A DNA stretch of 64,000 nt, from positions 239,016 through 303,015 of the forward strand of contig NZ_JACSQD010000004.1 of assembly GCF_014836775.1 (NCBI RefSeq), read 5' to 3'. Under the pieces are notes generated by a model. That model was not told the DNA's origin. It made no database searches and saw only the letters and a list, made by a program, of their open reading frames with translations. Positions 9,638-17,586 of the stretch are shown here, one piece after another. Position 1 is the first letter of the stretch, and every line of letters begins with the position of its first letter. The position numbers and the translations under genes were made by a program. This DNA comes from Arthrobacter gallicola. GTDB taxonomy: Bacteria; Actinomycetota; Actinomycetes; Actinomycetales; Micrococcaceae.

Positions 9638-11635
9638 ATGGGGAATCACCGCTTTTTGGCATCTGTACTGTCCGTGTCCATTTTGGGGCTGTCGCTGGCC
9701 GCCTGCTCGGCCGAGGACCGGCCCGCCCCCGAAGAGGCAGCGGCCAAGCTCGCTGAGGGCCTTTCCGGACTGGATGTCTCCGGCAGTTCATTCCAGGACT
9801 CCACGGCGGAGGAAATCAACGCCCTGCTGGCGGACTCGGTCTCCGGTATGGCTCCGCTGAAACCGGCCGTCAGTGTTACCTCCGTGGAGGAGGTCTCCGA
9901 TGACGAAGCCACGGCAACCCTCAGCTACGTCTGGGACGTCAGCGCCGGGGATGAGGATTACAGCTACGAAACCACGGTGGAACTGCAGCGGGACGAAGAG
10001 GACCTCTGGCAGGTCAGGTTCGATCCCTCCTCCGTGCATCCCAGCCTCGCACCGGGCGATTACCTCCTGCGCGAAGTTACCCCGGTCCCCCGCGGCGAGA
10101 TCCACGGCGCGGACGGACAGGTACTGGTCACGGAGCGTCCGGTGTGGCGCGTCGGAATCGATAAGACACGGCTGGAGTCCGCCGAGCTGGAGTCTTCCGC
10201 CGCCGCGCTCGCCGGGTTCCTGGAACTTGACCCCGCTGCCTATACCGCCCAGGTGCTGGCATCCGGGCCGGAGGCCTTCGTGGAAGCCATCACCCTCCGC
10301 CAGGACAGTGTCAGCCCGCCGGCCGTCTTCCAGGCCGAAGTCGCTGCCATCCCCGGCGCCGCCGCGATCTCTGCCAGCCTGCCGCTGGCCCCCACCCGCA
10401 CGTTCGCCCGGGCACTGCTGGGGTCTGTGGGCGAGGCGACGGCCGAACTGATCGAGAAGTCCGGCGGCACGCTCTCCCCCGGCGACAAGACCGGCCTCTC
10501 CGGGCTGCAGCAGCAGTACAACTCCCAGCTCCTGGGCGTTGACGGCGTCGCCGTCCGCACCGTCAGTGCCGCAAACGTGTCATCTGCTCCGCTCTTCGAA
10601 TCCGACGGTGTTGCTTCTGACCCGCTGCAGACCACACTTGACGTACGCCTGCAGACACTTGCCGAGTCCGTCCTTGCTGATGAGCCGTCGGCCTCGGCGC
10701 TGGTGGCCATCCAGCCGTCCACGGGCAATCTCCTCGCCGTAGCCAACGGGCCCGGCAGCGAAGGAGCCCAGACGGCCCTGCTCGGACAATACGCCCCGGG
10801 ATCCACGTTCAAAATCGCCACTTCCCTGGCCATGCTGCGCTCCGGAGCCACCCCGGCAACCACCGTTTCCTGCCCCGAAGAACTCACCGTGGACGGCAGG
10901 CGGTTCAATAACGCCAGCACCTACCCGGCGCAGTTCCTCGGGGAAATCCCGCTGCGCCAGGCGTTCGCGCAGTCCTGCAACACGGCCTTCATCAACGCCC
11001 GCGGAACGGTGGCCCAGCCGGATCTGACCGCCGCAGCGCAGGCTTTGGGCGTGGGGGTCGACGCCGCGATCGGCACTCCGGCGTACTTCGGCTCCGTGCC
11101 CGCAGCCGCGGATGGAACCCTTCACGCCGCCTCCATGATCGGGCAGGGCGAGATCCTCGTGTCGCCGCTGGCGCTGGCCGTCGCGGGCGCCTCCGTTGCC
11201 AAGGGCGAACGGGTCTCCCCCGTGCTGGTCGAAGCGGCTGACCCAGCTGCGGGCGGTGAAACGGCAGGTTCTTCCGGCTCGGCGTCGGCCTCCGGCTCGG
11301 CGTCAGTTTCCGGCTCGGCGTCGGCCTCCGGCTCCGCGCCGGGATCCGCCGCAGCACCCTCCCTGACCACCGCTGAAGCGGCAACCCTGCGTGAGATGAT
11401 GCGCGCCGTGGTGACCGACGGCGGTGTGCAGCTGCTCCAGGGCGTTCCCGGCGAACCCATTCTGGCCAAGACCGGCACCGCTGAATTCGGCAGCGATACT
11501 CCGCCGCGCACCCATGCCTGGGTCGTGGCGATCCAGGGCGATCTCGCCGTCGCAGTGTTCATTGAAGAGGGTGAACTGGGTTCAACCTCCGGCGGCCCCG
11601 TGATGAAGGCATTCCTCGACGGCCTGGCCGGCTGA
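9638..11635 (+). CDS. Lipoprotein penicillin-binding transpeptidase
   Basis: Class B penicillin-binding protein, 665 residues, cross-linking peptidoglycan outside the membrane. The lipobox SLAAC puts the lipidated cysteine at C23. An NTF2-like MecA N-terminal domain (about 35-150) and a PBP dimerisation domain (about 160-310) precede the transpeptidase domain. All three catalytic motifs are intact: STFK (S389, K392), SCN (446-448) and KTG (611-613). Between the second and third motifs is a low-complexity insert of four SGSASx repeats (residues 546-569) that the neighbouring paralog lacks. The next gene is a tandem duplicate with altered catalytic motifs. MecA-like architecture does not by itself imply beta-lactam resistance. 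Confidence 0.92.
   Translation: MGNHRFLASVLSVSILGLSLAACSAEDRPAPEEAAAKLAEGLSGLDVSGSSFQDSTAEEINALLADSVSGMAPLKPAVSVTSVEEVSDDEATATLSYVWDVSAGDEDYSYETTVELQRDEEDLWQVRFDPSSVHPSLAPGDYLLREVTPVPRGEIHGADGQVLVTERPVWRVGIDKTRLESAELESSAAALAGFLELDPAAYTAQVLASGPEAFVEAITLRQDSVSPPAVFQAEVAAIPGAAAISASLPLAPTRTFARALLGSVGEATAELIEKSGGTLSPGDKTGLSGLQQQYNSQLLGVDGVAVRTVSAANVSSAPLFESDGVASDPLQTTLDVRLQTLAESVLADEPSASALVAIQPSTGNLLAVANGPGSEGAQTALLGQYAPGSTFKIATSLAMLRSGATPATTVSCPEELTVDGRRFNNASTYPAQFLGEIPLRQAFAQSCNTAFINARGTVAQPDLTAAAQALGVGVDAAIGTPAYFGSVPAAADGTLHAASMIGQGEILVSPLALAVAGASVAKGERVSPVLVEAADPAAGGETAGSSGSASASGSASVSGSASASGSAPGSAAAPSLTTAEAATLREMMRAVVTDGGVQLLQGVPGEPILAKTGTAEFGSDTPPRTHAWVVAIQGDLAVAVFIEEGELGSTSGGPVMKAFLDGLAG
11273..11344 (+). 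repeat. Four 18-bp tandem repeats encoding SGSASx
   Basis: Four consecutive 18-base units beginning TCCGGCTC inside the active PBP gene encode a Ser/Gly/Ala linker. The units differ by only a few substitutions, so the tract may vary in copy number between strains. Confidence 0.85.
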
Positions 11636-11709
11636 CCCTCCCCAAAAAAATCCGGCTGCGGGCGCTGCGCTTTCCGCTGGGGCCGTGTCCTTTTGCGGAT
11701 GCCCGCAGA

Positions 11710-11715
11710 TAGCCT
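11710..11715 (+). promoter_or_regulatory. -10 box of a probable leaderless promoter (second PBP gene)
   Basis: TAGCCT 6 bases before the ATG at 11722, with no ribosome site. It suggests that the second PBP gene has its own promoter. Confidence 0.6.
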
Positions 11716-11721
11716 GTCCGG

Positions 11722-13635
11722 ATGGTGAAACACCGCCTGATAGCAGCCGCTGTGTCCGTATCCGTCCTGGCGTTGTCCCTGAGCGCGTGTTCGCCGGAGG
11801 AAGGGCCCGGTCCCGAAGCCGCTGCGGAGACGCTGGCTGCCGGTCTCTCCGCCCTTGATGTCACGGGCAGCGCTTTCGTGGACTCCTCGGTCGAGGCAGT
11901 CAACGGCATGCTGGAACATCTGGTCTCCGGAATGGCACCGCTGAAGCCGTCGGTGACCGTGACCAAAATCGAGGATGTCTCGGATTCACAAGCTGCCGCC
12001 ACTCTCCACTATGTCTGGGACGTCAACGCGGCGGCGGAAGACTACAGCTACGACGCCACGGTGCTCCTGGACCGGGGTGAAGACAACACCTGGCAGGCCC
12101 GCTTTACCTCCACCACCGTGCATCCGGAGCTGGACCCTACGGAGCGGCTGCTGCGCACCACGGCCCCCGTGCGCCGGGGGGACATTCTCGGCGCCGGGGG
12201 TGCCGTGCTGATGGCAGACCGGGCAGTCTGGCACGTGGGCATCGATAAGGTGTGGCTCACCGAAAAGGAGTACGCTTCCTCCGCGTTTTACCTGTCCCAG
12301 TATTTGAATATCGACACCGATGCCTTCACTGCCAAGGTCCGGGCGGCGGGCCCGAAGGACTTCGTTGAGGCTGTCACCGTGCGGCAGGACAGCGTTCCCG
12401 CGAACTTCGAATCGGAAATCGCCACCGTGCCCGGCGCCGCAGCACTTCCCGAGGTCCGGTCCCTGGCGCAGTCAGGCAGTTTCGCCGGGGCGCTGCTGGG
12501 TTCGGTCGGCGAGGCCACCCCTGAATTGATTGAACAGTCCGGCGGCTCGCTGGCCGCCGGGGACCAGACGGGGCTGTCCGGGCTGCAGCGCGAATACGAT
12601 ACGCAGCTTCGGGGTGCCGACGCCGTCACCGTCCAGATAGCCACGGCGGATAACGTCCGCTCGGCACCGCTGTTCGAGACAGCCGGTGAGGCCGGTAAGC
12701 CCCTGCAGACAACCCTCAACGCCGGCATCCAGACGCAGGCGGAGTCCGCGCTGAAGGACGAGCCGTCTGCTGCGGCCCTGGTAGCCATCCAGCCCTCCAC
12801 CGGGAATATCCTTGCGGCGGCCAACGGGCCCGGAAGCGGCGGAGCCCAGACGGCGCTGCTGGGCCAGTTTGCTCCGGGGTCCGCGTTCCAGCTCGCCACC
12901 GCGCTGGCGATGCTGCGCACCGGAGCTGCCCCGGACACCGAGGTCTCCTGCCCCGCGGACGTCACCGTGGACGGCCGGACATTCGCCAACCCCGCTGGCT
13001 ATCCCAGCGGGTACCTGGGCGGGATCACCCTCGCGGAGGCCTTCGCCCAGTCCTGCGACACCGCGTTCGTCAACGCCCGGGACTCGGTGTCCCAATCTGA
13101 TCTCTCCGCTGCCGGTGCCGGCCTGGGTCTGGGGGTGGATTCCGCTATCGGCACCCCCGCCTACTTCGGGTCTGTGCCGGAGACAGCGGACGGAGCCCTC
13201 CACGCAGCCTCGATGATCGGACAGGGTGAGGTCCTGGTCTCACCGCTTGCCCTGGCCGTTGCCGGTGCCTCCGTGGCCAAGGGCGAACGGGTATCTCCCG
13301 CGCTGGTCTCCTCCGCAGACAGCGGGACGGACAGCACACAGAGCCCGCAGGCACCGGCTCCGGTCACCGCGGAGGAGGCCGGCACCCTGCGTGAGCTGAT
13401 GCGCGGTGTCGTCACCGACGGCAGCGCTCAGCTGCTCGAGGACGTGCCCGGCAACCCGGTCCTGGCCAAGAACGGTGCCGCCGGGTTTGGCGGCGAGACC
13501 CCGCCGCGCACCCATGCCTGGGTGGTCGCAGTCCACGGCGATCTCGCCGTCGCGCTGTTCATTGAACGGGGTGAAACCGCCCCGGCTCCCGCCGAAACGC
13601 TCATGAAGACGTTCCTGGATGCGCTGACGGGCTAA
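11722..13635 (+). CDS. Catalytically degenerate PBP paralog (pseudo-transpeptidase)
   Basis: A 637-residue lipoprotein (lipobox SLSAC, C23) collinear with the preceding PBP through the NTF2-like, dimerisation and transpeptidase domains. All three active-site motifs have changed. SxxK reads SAFQ (S387, Q390), so the general-base lysine is gone; SxN reads SCD (444-446); KTG reads KNG (583-585). The frame is full length and uninterrupted, the fold-defining regions around each motif are conserved, and a leaderless promoter box precedes it, so this is not a simple pseudogene. It is likely to be unable to cross-link peptidoglycan and may act as a regulatory, scaffolding or beta-lactam-binding partner of the active copy. 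That role is inference. Confidence 0.88.
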   Translation: MVKHRLIAAAVSVSVLALSLSACSPEEGPGPEAAAETLAAGLSALDVTGSAFVDSSVEAVNGMLEHLVSGMAPLKPSVTVTKIEDVSDSQAAATLHYVWDVNAAAEDYSYDATVLLDRGEDNTWQARFTSTTVHPELDPTERLLRTTAPVRRGDILGAGGAVLMADRAVWHVGIDKVWLTEKEYASSAFYLSQYLNIDTDAFTAKVRAAGPKDFVEAVTVRQDSVPANFESEIATVPGAAALPEVRSLAQSGSFAGALLGSVGEATPELIEQSGGSLAAGDQTGLSGLQREYDTQLRGADAVTVQIATADNVRSAPLFETAGEAGKPLQTTLNAGIQTQAESALKDEPSAAALVAIQPSTGNILAAANGPGSGGAQTALLGQFAPGSAFQLATALAMLRTGAAPDTEVSCPADVTVDGRTFANPAGYPSGYLGGITLAEAFAQSCDTAFVNARDSVSQSDLSAAGAGLGLGVDSAIGTPAYFGSVPETADGALHAASMIGQGEVLVSPLALAVAGASVAKGERVSPALVSSADSGTDSTQSPQAPAPVTAEEAGTLRELMRGVVTDGSAQLLEDVPGNPVLAKNGAAGFGGETPPRTHAWVVAVHGDLAVALFIERGETAPAPAETLMKTFLDALTG

Positions 13636-13700
13636 CGCGCCGGGTGCACTCGGGTGCGGCCCCGGGTGATCCGCCGGCCGTGCCTACCGGCAATACTGTT

Positions 13701-14159
13701 TTACCGGCCGTACCTGCCCTTGCCGGGAGTTCCTGAATACGTCGCATACGCGGTGGGCGAGTTGTAGGGGACGAGGCCGGGACCGGCGGTCGGCACAATC
13801 CGCTTGCCGAGTGGAACCAGCGAAATAGGGATCATTTTCAGATTCGCGATGCCCAGCGGAATACCGATGATGCTCACGAACATGGGGATGGCCGTCAACA
13901 CGTGCCCAATGGCGATCCACACACCGGCAAACACCAGCCAGATCACGTTCCCCAGGGTGGCCAGCACTCCGGTTCCGCGGCCGCTGTCGATGACGGTGCG
14001 GCCGAAGGGCCACAGCGCATAGGACGCGATCCTAAAGGACGCGATGCCGAACGGGATGGTCACGATCAGCAGGCAGCAGACGATTCCGGCCAGGACATAG
14101 CCCAGGGCAAGCCAGATACCGCCGAAAAGGAGCCAGATAACGTTCAGGATTGCCTTCAT
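13701..14159 (-). CDS. YccF domain membrane protein
   Basis: A 152-residue protein with two tandem YccF repeats, each a hydrophobic hairpin (first about residues 1-60 with WLLFGGIWLALGY and IPFGIASFRIA; second about 61-120 with the parallel WLVFAGVWIAIGH and IPLGIANLK). A short polar Gly/Tyr-rich tail follows. YccF proteins are small inner-membrane proteins of unknown biochemical function. The start at 14159 gives the conserved MKAILNVIW beginning. It lies alone, convergent with the PBP pair and divergent from the PNPOx-like gene. Confidence 0.88.
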   Translation of the reverse strand: MKAILNVIWLLFGGIWLALGYVLAGIVCCLLIVTIPFGIASFRIASYALWPFGRTVIDSGRGTGVLATLGNVIWLVFAGVWIAIGHVLTAIPMFVSIIGIPLGIANLKMIPISLVPLGKRIVPTAGPGLVPYNSPTAYATYSGTPGKGRYGR

Positions 14160-14229
14160 GTGCCCATTGTTCTCCTGTTGCCGTGCAGAGTCACGGCTTC
14201 CGGCTTACCGGGGCCAAGCGGGCTGCGCC

Positions 14230-14235
14230 TAGACT
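14230..14235 (+). promoter_or_regulatory. -10 box of a probable leaderless promoter
   Basis: TAGACT 6 bases before the ATG at 14242. A run of G residues lies in between but is too close to the start to act as a normal ribosome site. Confidence 0.55.
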
Positions 14236-14241
14236 GGGGGT

Positions 14242-14712
14242 ATGCCGCCAACCACAGATGATGCAGGGGTACCCGTTGAACTAAGTTCCCGCGAATGCTG
14301 GGACTACGTCCGCCAGGCTTCGGTCGGGCGGCTTGCTGTGGTGGTTGAGGGAGCGCCGGACATCTTCCCCATCAACTTCGCCGTGGACCACGGCACTGTG
14401 GTGTTCCGCAGCGCGGCAGGCACCAAGCTCGCCGCAGCGCTTGGTGACATTCCGGTCGCATTCGAGGTGGACGGGTACGACGACGGCCTTGGCCGCGCCT
14501 GGAGCGTTGTCCTGAAGGGGGCGGCCTCCCAGCTGGGGTCGATTGAGGATGTACTGGATTCCGAGACGCTGGAGCTCTTCCCCTGGCAGAGCGGGGAGAA
14601 GAACCACTTCGTGCGGATCGAGCCCACCGAGACCACCGGAAGGCGCTTCCGGATCAGCGACGCCGCCCGCCGGCAGGTGCCCTCCGCCCAGCCCCAGGAC
14701 CTTCCGGAATAG
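14242..14712 (+). CDS. Pyridoxamine 5'-phosphate oxidase-like flavin-binding protein
   Basis: A 156-residue split-barrel protein of the PNPOx-like superfamily. After a CWDYVRQASVGRLAVV segment come the strand pattern DIFPINFAVDHGTVVFRS and the GTKLAAAL segment typical of the actinobacterial subgroup that binds FMN or F420. True pyridoxal-phosphate synthases are longer and carry further phosphate-binding residues, so a vitamin B6 role is unlikely. It probably catalyses, or is related to proteins that catalyse, flavin/F420-dependent reductions, but the substrate cannot be read. The HutD-like gene begins two bases after its stop, so they are co-transcribed. Confidence 0.85.
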   Translation: MPPTTDDAGVPVELSSRECWDYVRQASVGRLAVVVEGAPDIFPINFAVDHGTVVFRSAAGTKLAAALGDIPVAFEVDGYDDGLGRAWSVVLKGAASQLGSIEDVLDSETLELFPWQSGEKNHFVRIEPTETTGRRFRISDAARRQVPSAQPQDLPE

Positions 14713-14714
14713 GC

Positions 14715-15278
14715 GTGGAAGCTTCGATCCTGAGTTTCGCTGCCCTGCCCTCCCGCTCCTGGGGGAATAATGCCGGCCGGGTGAAGGACATTGCGTCCGG
14801 CCCTGCCGGACCTGCCGGAATCCCCGGCTGGCGTTTAGCTGCCGCCACCATCGAGAAATCCGGTCCGTTCACCCGCTTTGAGGACATGGACCGCATCACG
14901 CTTCCGGTGGAGGGCGAACTCCTTCTCCTGGAGGTGGACGGAACCGAGCATGCCATGGAACGCCTCCGGCCACTGCGCTACCCCGGGGATGTGCCCGCAC
15001 ATGCCTCGCTGCCCACCGGTGAAGTGACCGTGCTCAACACATTTGTGGACCGCACCCGCTTCGGGGCGGCCGTTATGGTGGTGGAGCTGTCAAAGAAGAA
15101 TGCCCCGGCGCTTGGGCCCGGTCAGTTCCTGGTCCTGCTGCAGGGATCCGCCAAGGCCATGCTGGACGCGGGCAGCCAGGAGCTGGATCCGCTGGACACG
15201 GTCCCGGGCAGCGAGGACCGCCCGCAGGTCCTGGGCCGGGGTTTCGCCGCCGTCGTCTCCTTCTACGAACTGGACTGA
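14715..15278 (+). CDS. HutD/Ves family protein
   Basis: A 187-residue cupin-type protein. The N-terminal SRSWGNNAGRVKDIA corresponds to the family's PW-x-NGG-x-TREIA element, followed by WRLAAATIEKSGPFTRF and a beta-rich bicupin body with the RPLRYPGD and VLNTF-DR motifs. HutD members are often linked with histidine degradation and Ves with cold stress, but their activity is unknown. No hut genes are nearby. The GTG start lies two bases after the upstream stop, with a GGAAT segment from the end of the upstream gene as the only possible ribosome site. Confidence 0.75.
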   Translation: MEASILSFAALPSRSWGNNAGRVKDIASGPAGPAGIPGWRLAAATIEKSGPFTRFEDMDRITLPVEGELLLLEVDGTEHAMERLRPLRYPGDVPAHASLPTGEVTVLNTFVDRTRFGAAVMVVELSKKNAPALGPGQFLVLLQGSAKAMLDAGSQELDPLDTVPGSEDRPQVLGRGFAAVVSFYELD

Positions 15279-15315
15279 TCTCGGGAAGGACTAGGCCGGC
15301 GCCGTGGCCGTTGCC

Positions 15316-15321
15316 TAGCAT
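15316..15321 (+). promoter_or_regulatory. -10 box of a probable leaderless promoter
   Basis: TAGCAT 6 bases before the ATG at 15328, with no ribosome site. Confidence 0.6.
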
Positions 15322-15327
15322 CTACGC

Positions 15328-15522
15328 ATGAGTACTTCGCTGAATGAGCTTCCGCGGATTTCCGCGCCTGCCGTGCGGGCCCTGGGCGGTGCCGGTTTCA
15401 CGTCGCTGCGCCAGCTGGCGGGTATCCCCCGGGAGGATCTGGCTCAGCTGCACGGTATGGGTCCGAAGGCCCTGGACACTCTTGACGCCGCGCTGGCCGA
15501 GCACGGACTTAGCCTGGGCTAA
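15328..15522 (+). CDS. Small helix-hairpin-helix-like protein
   Basis: A 64-residue protein resembling the RNA polymerase alpha C-terminal domain / helix-hairpin-helix fold. Helices flank the GIPREDLAQLHGMGPKALDTL segment, in which HGMGPKA is the glycine hairpin. Homologous stand-alone domains are annotated as DNA-binding proteins, and related sequences occur beside DNA-repair or metabolic genes. It may bind DNA backbone non-specifically; nothing in the context identifies a partner. A leaderless promoter box sits in front and a strong hairpin terminator about 100 bases behind it, so it appears monocistronic. Confidence 0.75.
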   Translation: MSTSLNELPRISAPAVRALGGAGFTSLRQLAGIPREDLAQLHGMGPKALDTLDAALAEHGLSLG

Positions 15523-15618
15523 GCGCCTGACACGGTGGACCCGGGCGGACGCCGAGGCGCTGCCGCCCGGAAGCGCGCCGGAGAACTAAACCGGTAACGG
15601 ATCCCACCCGGACAGAGA

Positions 15619-15648
15619 GAAGGCCCCGCAGATCACTGCGGGGCCTTC
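15619..15648. terminator. Bidirectional hairpin terminator
   Basis: A perfect 12-bp stem (GAAGGCCCCGCA with TGCGGGGCCTTC) around a 6-base loop, between the HhH-like gene and the convergent helicase gene. Confidence 0.85.
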
Positions 15649-15675
15649 TCTGTCAGCGTTTAGAGCTGTCAGTGC

Positions 15676-17316
15676 TTAGCGGCTGCGGCGTTCGTTCGAC
15701 GCCGGCGCGGTGGCACGGCGGGGACCGGCTGCACGTGCCGGACGGCCGCTGCCGCCGGCAGCAGGAGCTGCGGAACGGGTGCCGCCGGAACGGTGGGTCC
15801 CGGAAGCCGCGACGTCGCCGGCGCGCTGGCCGGTGGCGGGACGGCGGTTGCGGCCCTGCGAGGTCGCTGCTGCAGCTGCACCGCGGCGGCCGTCCTGCGA
15901 CCGCTGTGCGCGCGGGGCGTCGGGCGTGAAGTCGTTGCGTTCGCTGCGGCTGCTGCTGCGTTCCGCGCGCTCGGCGGAGACCCGGCCGCGGCCGCCTGCT
16001 CCGCCCCGGCCGCCGGCACGGGTGCCGGCACCGGAACCTGAGCGGGCTGCGCGCTTGCGCTGGGCGTTGGCGCCGGTGGAGCGGCCGCCGCCCTGCTGCG
16101 GGGACTTGGCTGCCAGCTGCGCTGCACGGACATGCGGCTCGACGACGTCGGCGCGTTCCCCAATAAGCTTGGCGATCGACGGCGAATTGTGTGAGACCTT
16201 CTCGATCGAGACGTCGACGCCGGCCGCCTTCATCAGCTTGGACACCTCGCCCTTCTGCTCGGGAAGGGTCACGGTGACGACGGTGCCGTCGGAGCCGGCG
16301 CGGGCCGTACGCCCGGAGCGGTGCAGGTAGGCCTTGTGCTCCGTGGGCGGGTCAATGTGGACCACCAGTTCGACGTCGTCCACGTGCACGCCGCGGGCAG
16401 CGACGTCGGTGGCGACCAGGACGCGGACGTCACCGGATGCGAACTCGGCCAGGTTCCGGTCGCGGGCGTTCTGCGAGAGGTTGCCGTGCAGGTCAACCGT
16501 GGGGATGCCGCTGTCCGTAAGGAACTTCGCCATCTTGCGGGCATGGTGCTTGGTGCGCATGAACATGATGCGGCGGCCCTGGCCGGAAGCCAGCTCCTTG
16601 ACCAGCAGCTTCTTGGCCGTCTGGTCCTGCACCAGCAGGACGTGGTGTTCCATGGTGCTGACCGCGGCCTGCGGCTCGTCCACGGAGTGGGTCAGCGGGT
16701 TGGACAGGTAGCGGCGGACCAGCTTGTCCACGCCGTTGTCCAGGGTCGCGGAGAACAGCAGGCGCTGGCCCTTTTCCGGGGTGCGGTCCAGCAGGCGCTG
16801 CACAACGGGAAGGAAGCCGAGGTCAGCCATGTGGTCGGCCTCATCCAGCACGGTGATTTCCACGGACTCCAGGCTGATGAGCTTCTGCTTCATCAGGTCC
16901 TCGAGGCGCCCGGGGCAGGCAATGACAATGTCGACGCCGGCGGCCAGCGCCTTTTCCTGGCGCTGCTGGGACACACCGCCGTAGATGACGGTGGTGTTCA
17001 GTCCCAGCTCGGAAGCGAGGGGCTCGATCACGTTGTTGATCTGGGTGGCAAGTTCACGCGTCGGCGCCAGAACCAGGCCAAGCGGGCGGTTAGGCCGGCG
17101 GCGGTAGGCGGCTTCGCCTTCGCTCAGGCGGGCGACCAGCGGCAGGGAGAACGCGAGGGTCTTGCCGGAGCCGGTGCGGCCGCGGCCCAGGACGTCACGG
17201 CCCTTGAGGGTATCCGGGAGGGTCTGCACCTGGATGGGAAAAGCTTCAGCAATTCCCTGTGCGGAGAGGGTTGAGACAAGGGCCTTGGGCACACCAAGGG
17301 CAGCAAAAGTAGTCAT
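15676..17316 (-). CDS. DEAD-box ATP-dependent RNA helicase
   Basis: A 546-residue RNA helicase. The RecA-like core has the Q motif near residue 30, Walker A GRTGSGKT (46-53), PTRELA (85-90), the DEAD box (158-161), SAT (189-191) and the C-terminal HRSGRTARAG motif. From about residue 400 the protein becomes an Arg/Gly/Ala/Ser-rich, strongly basic, low-complexity tail suited to RNA binding or condensate formation. It belongs to the RhlE/DeaD-type group used in ribosome assembly or mRNA decay, often cold-induced. The ATG at 17316 starts the conserved sequence but lacks a recognisable ribosome site, and a leader of up to 270 bases precedes it. Confidence 0.93.
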   Translation of the reverse strand: MTTFAALGVPKALVSTLSAQGIAEAFPIQVQTLPDTLKGRDVLGRGRTGSGKTLAFSLPLVARLSEGEAAYRRRPNRPLGLVLAPTRELATQINNVIEPLASELGLNTTVIYGGVSQQRQEKALAAGVDIVIACPGRLEDLMKQKLISLESVEITVLDEADHMADLGFLPVVQRLLDRTPEKGQRLLFSATLDNGVDKLVRRYLSNPLTHSVDEPQAAVSTMEHHVLLVQDQTAKKLLVKELASGQGRRIMFMRTKHHARKMAKFLTDSGIPTVDLHGNLSQNARDRNLAEFASGDVRVLVATDVAARGVHVDDVELVVHIDPPTEHKAYLHRSGRTARAGSDGTVVTVTLPEQKGEVSKLMKAAGVDVSIEKVSHNSPSIAKLIGERADVVEPHVRAAQLAAKSPQQGGGRSTGANAQRKRAARSGSGAGTRAGGRGGAGGRGRVSAERAERSSSRSERNDFTPDAPRAQRSQDGRRGAAAAATSQGRNRRPATGQRAGDVAASGTHRSGGTRSAAPAAGGSGRPARAAGPRRATAPASNERRSR

Positions 17317-17586
17317 TAAAAGACAGGCAACTTTCGGTAAGAGGCCCCCTGAGCCGTGTAGCGCAGAGGGTTCGCCGAAGAAAAGTCAGACAGTGTCCAC
17401 CGTCCCGGATTCGCACCGGGCGGGACAAAAGAAAGCGTTCATCGACGCAGGTTGCGCTGCTTACACACGCGGCTTTTAGGCGCGGCAGTCGCAACAACTT
17501 CCCCCAGTTTACGCGATGGGGCGCAGTTACCTAATCCGCGCCTCCGGTCTGCCCGGGCCTGAACGGCCGGACCGTTAGCATTAACG
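17317..17586. other. Divergent intergenic region, probable helicase leader
   Basis: A 270-base region between the helicase and trmB starts. No convincing coding frame. The part next to the helicase ATG is pyrimidine-rich on the minus strand (TGTCTTTTA before the start) with no Shine-Dalgarno sequence. Short GC-rich inverted repeats are visible, but I could not assign a known RNA family. Confidence 0.5.
17576..17581 (+). promoter_or_regulatory. -10 box of a probable leaderless promoter (trmB)
   Basis: TAGCAT 5 bases before the GTG at 17587 (8 before the next in-frame ATG at 17590), with no ribosome site. Confidence 0.55.

Noticed and set aside
11273..11344. CRISPR-like repeat
   Set aside because: The 18-bp units are directly contiguous with no spacers and encode an in-frame linker.
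11722..13635. Reading the second PBP as a frameshifted pseudogene
   Set aside because: The frame is uninterrupted, domains align end to end with the paralog, and only catalytic residues differ, so it is reported as an intact but degenerate protein.
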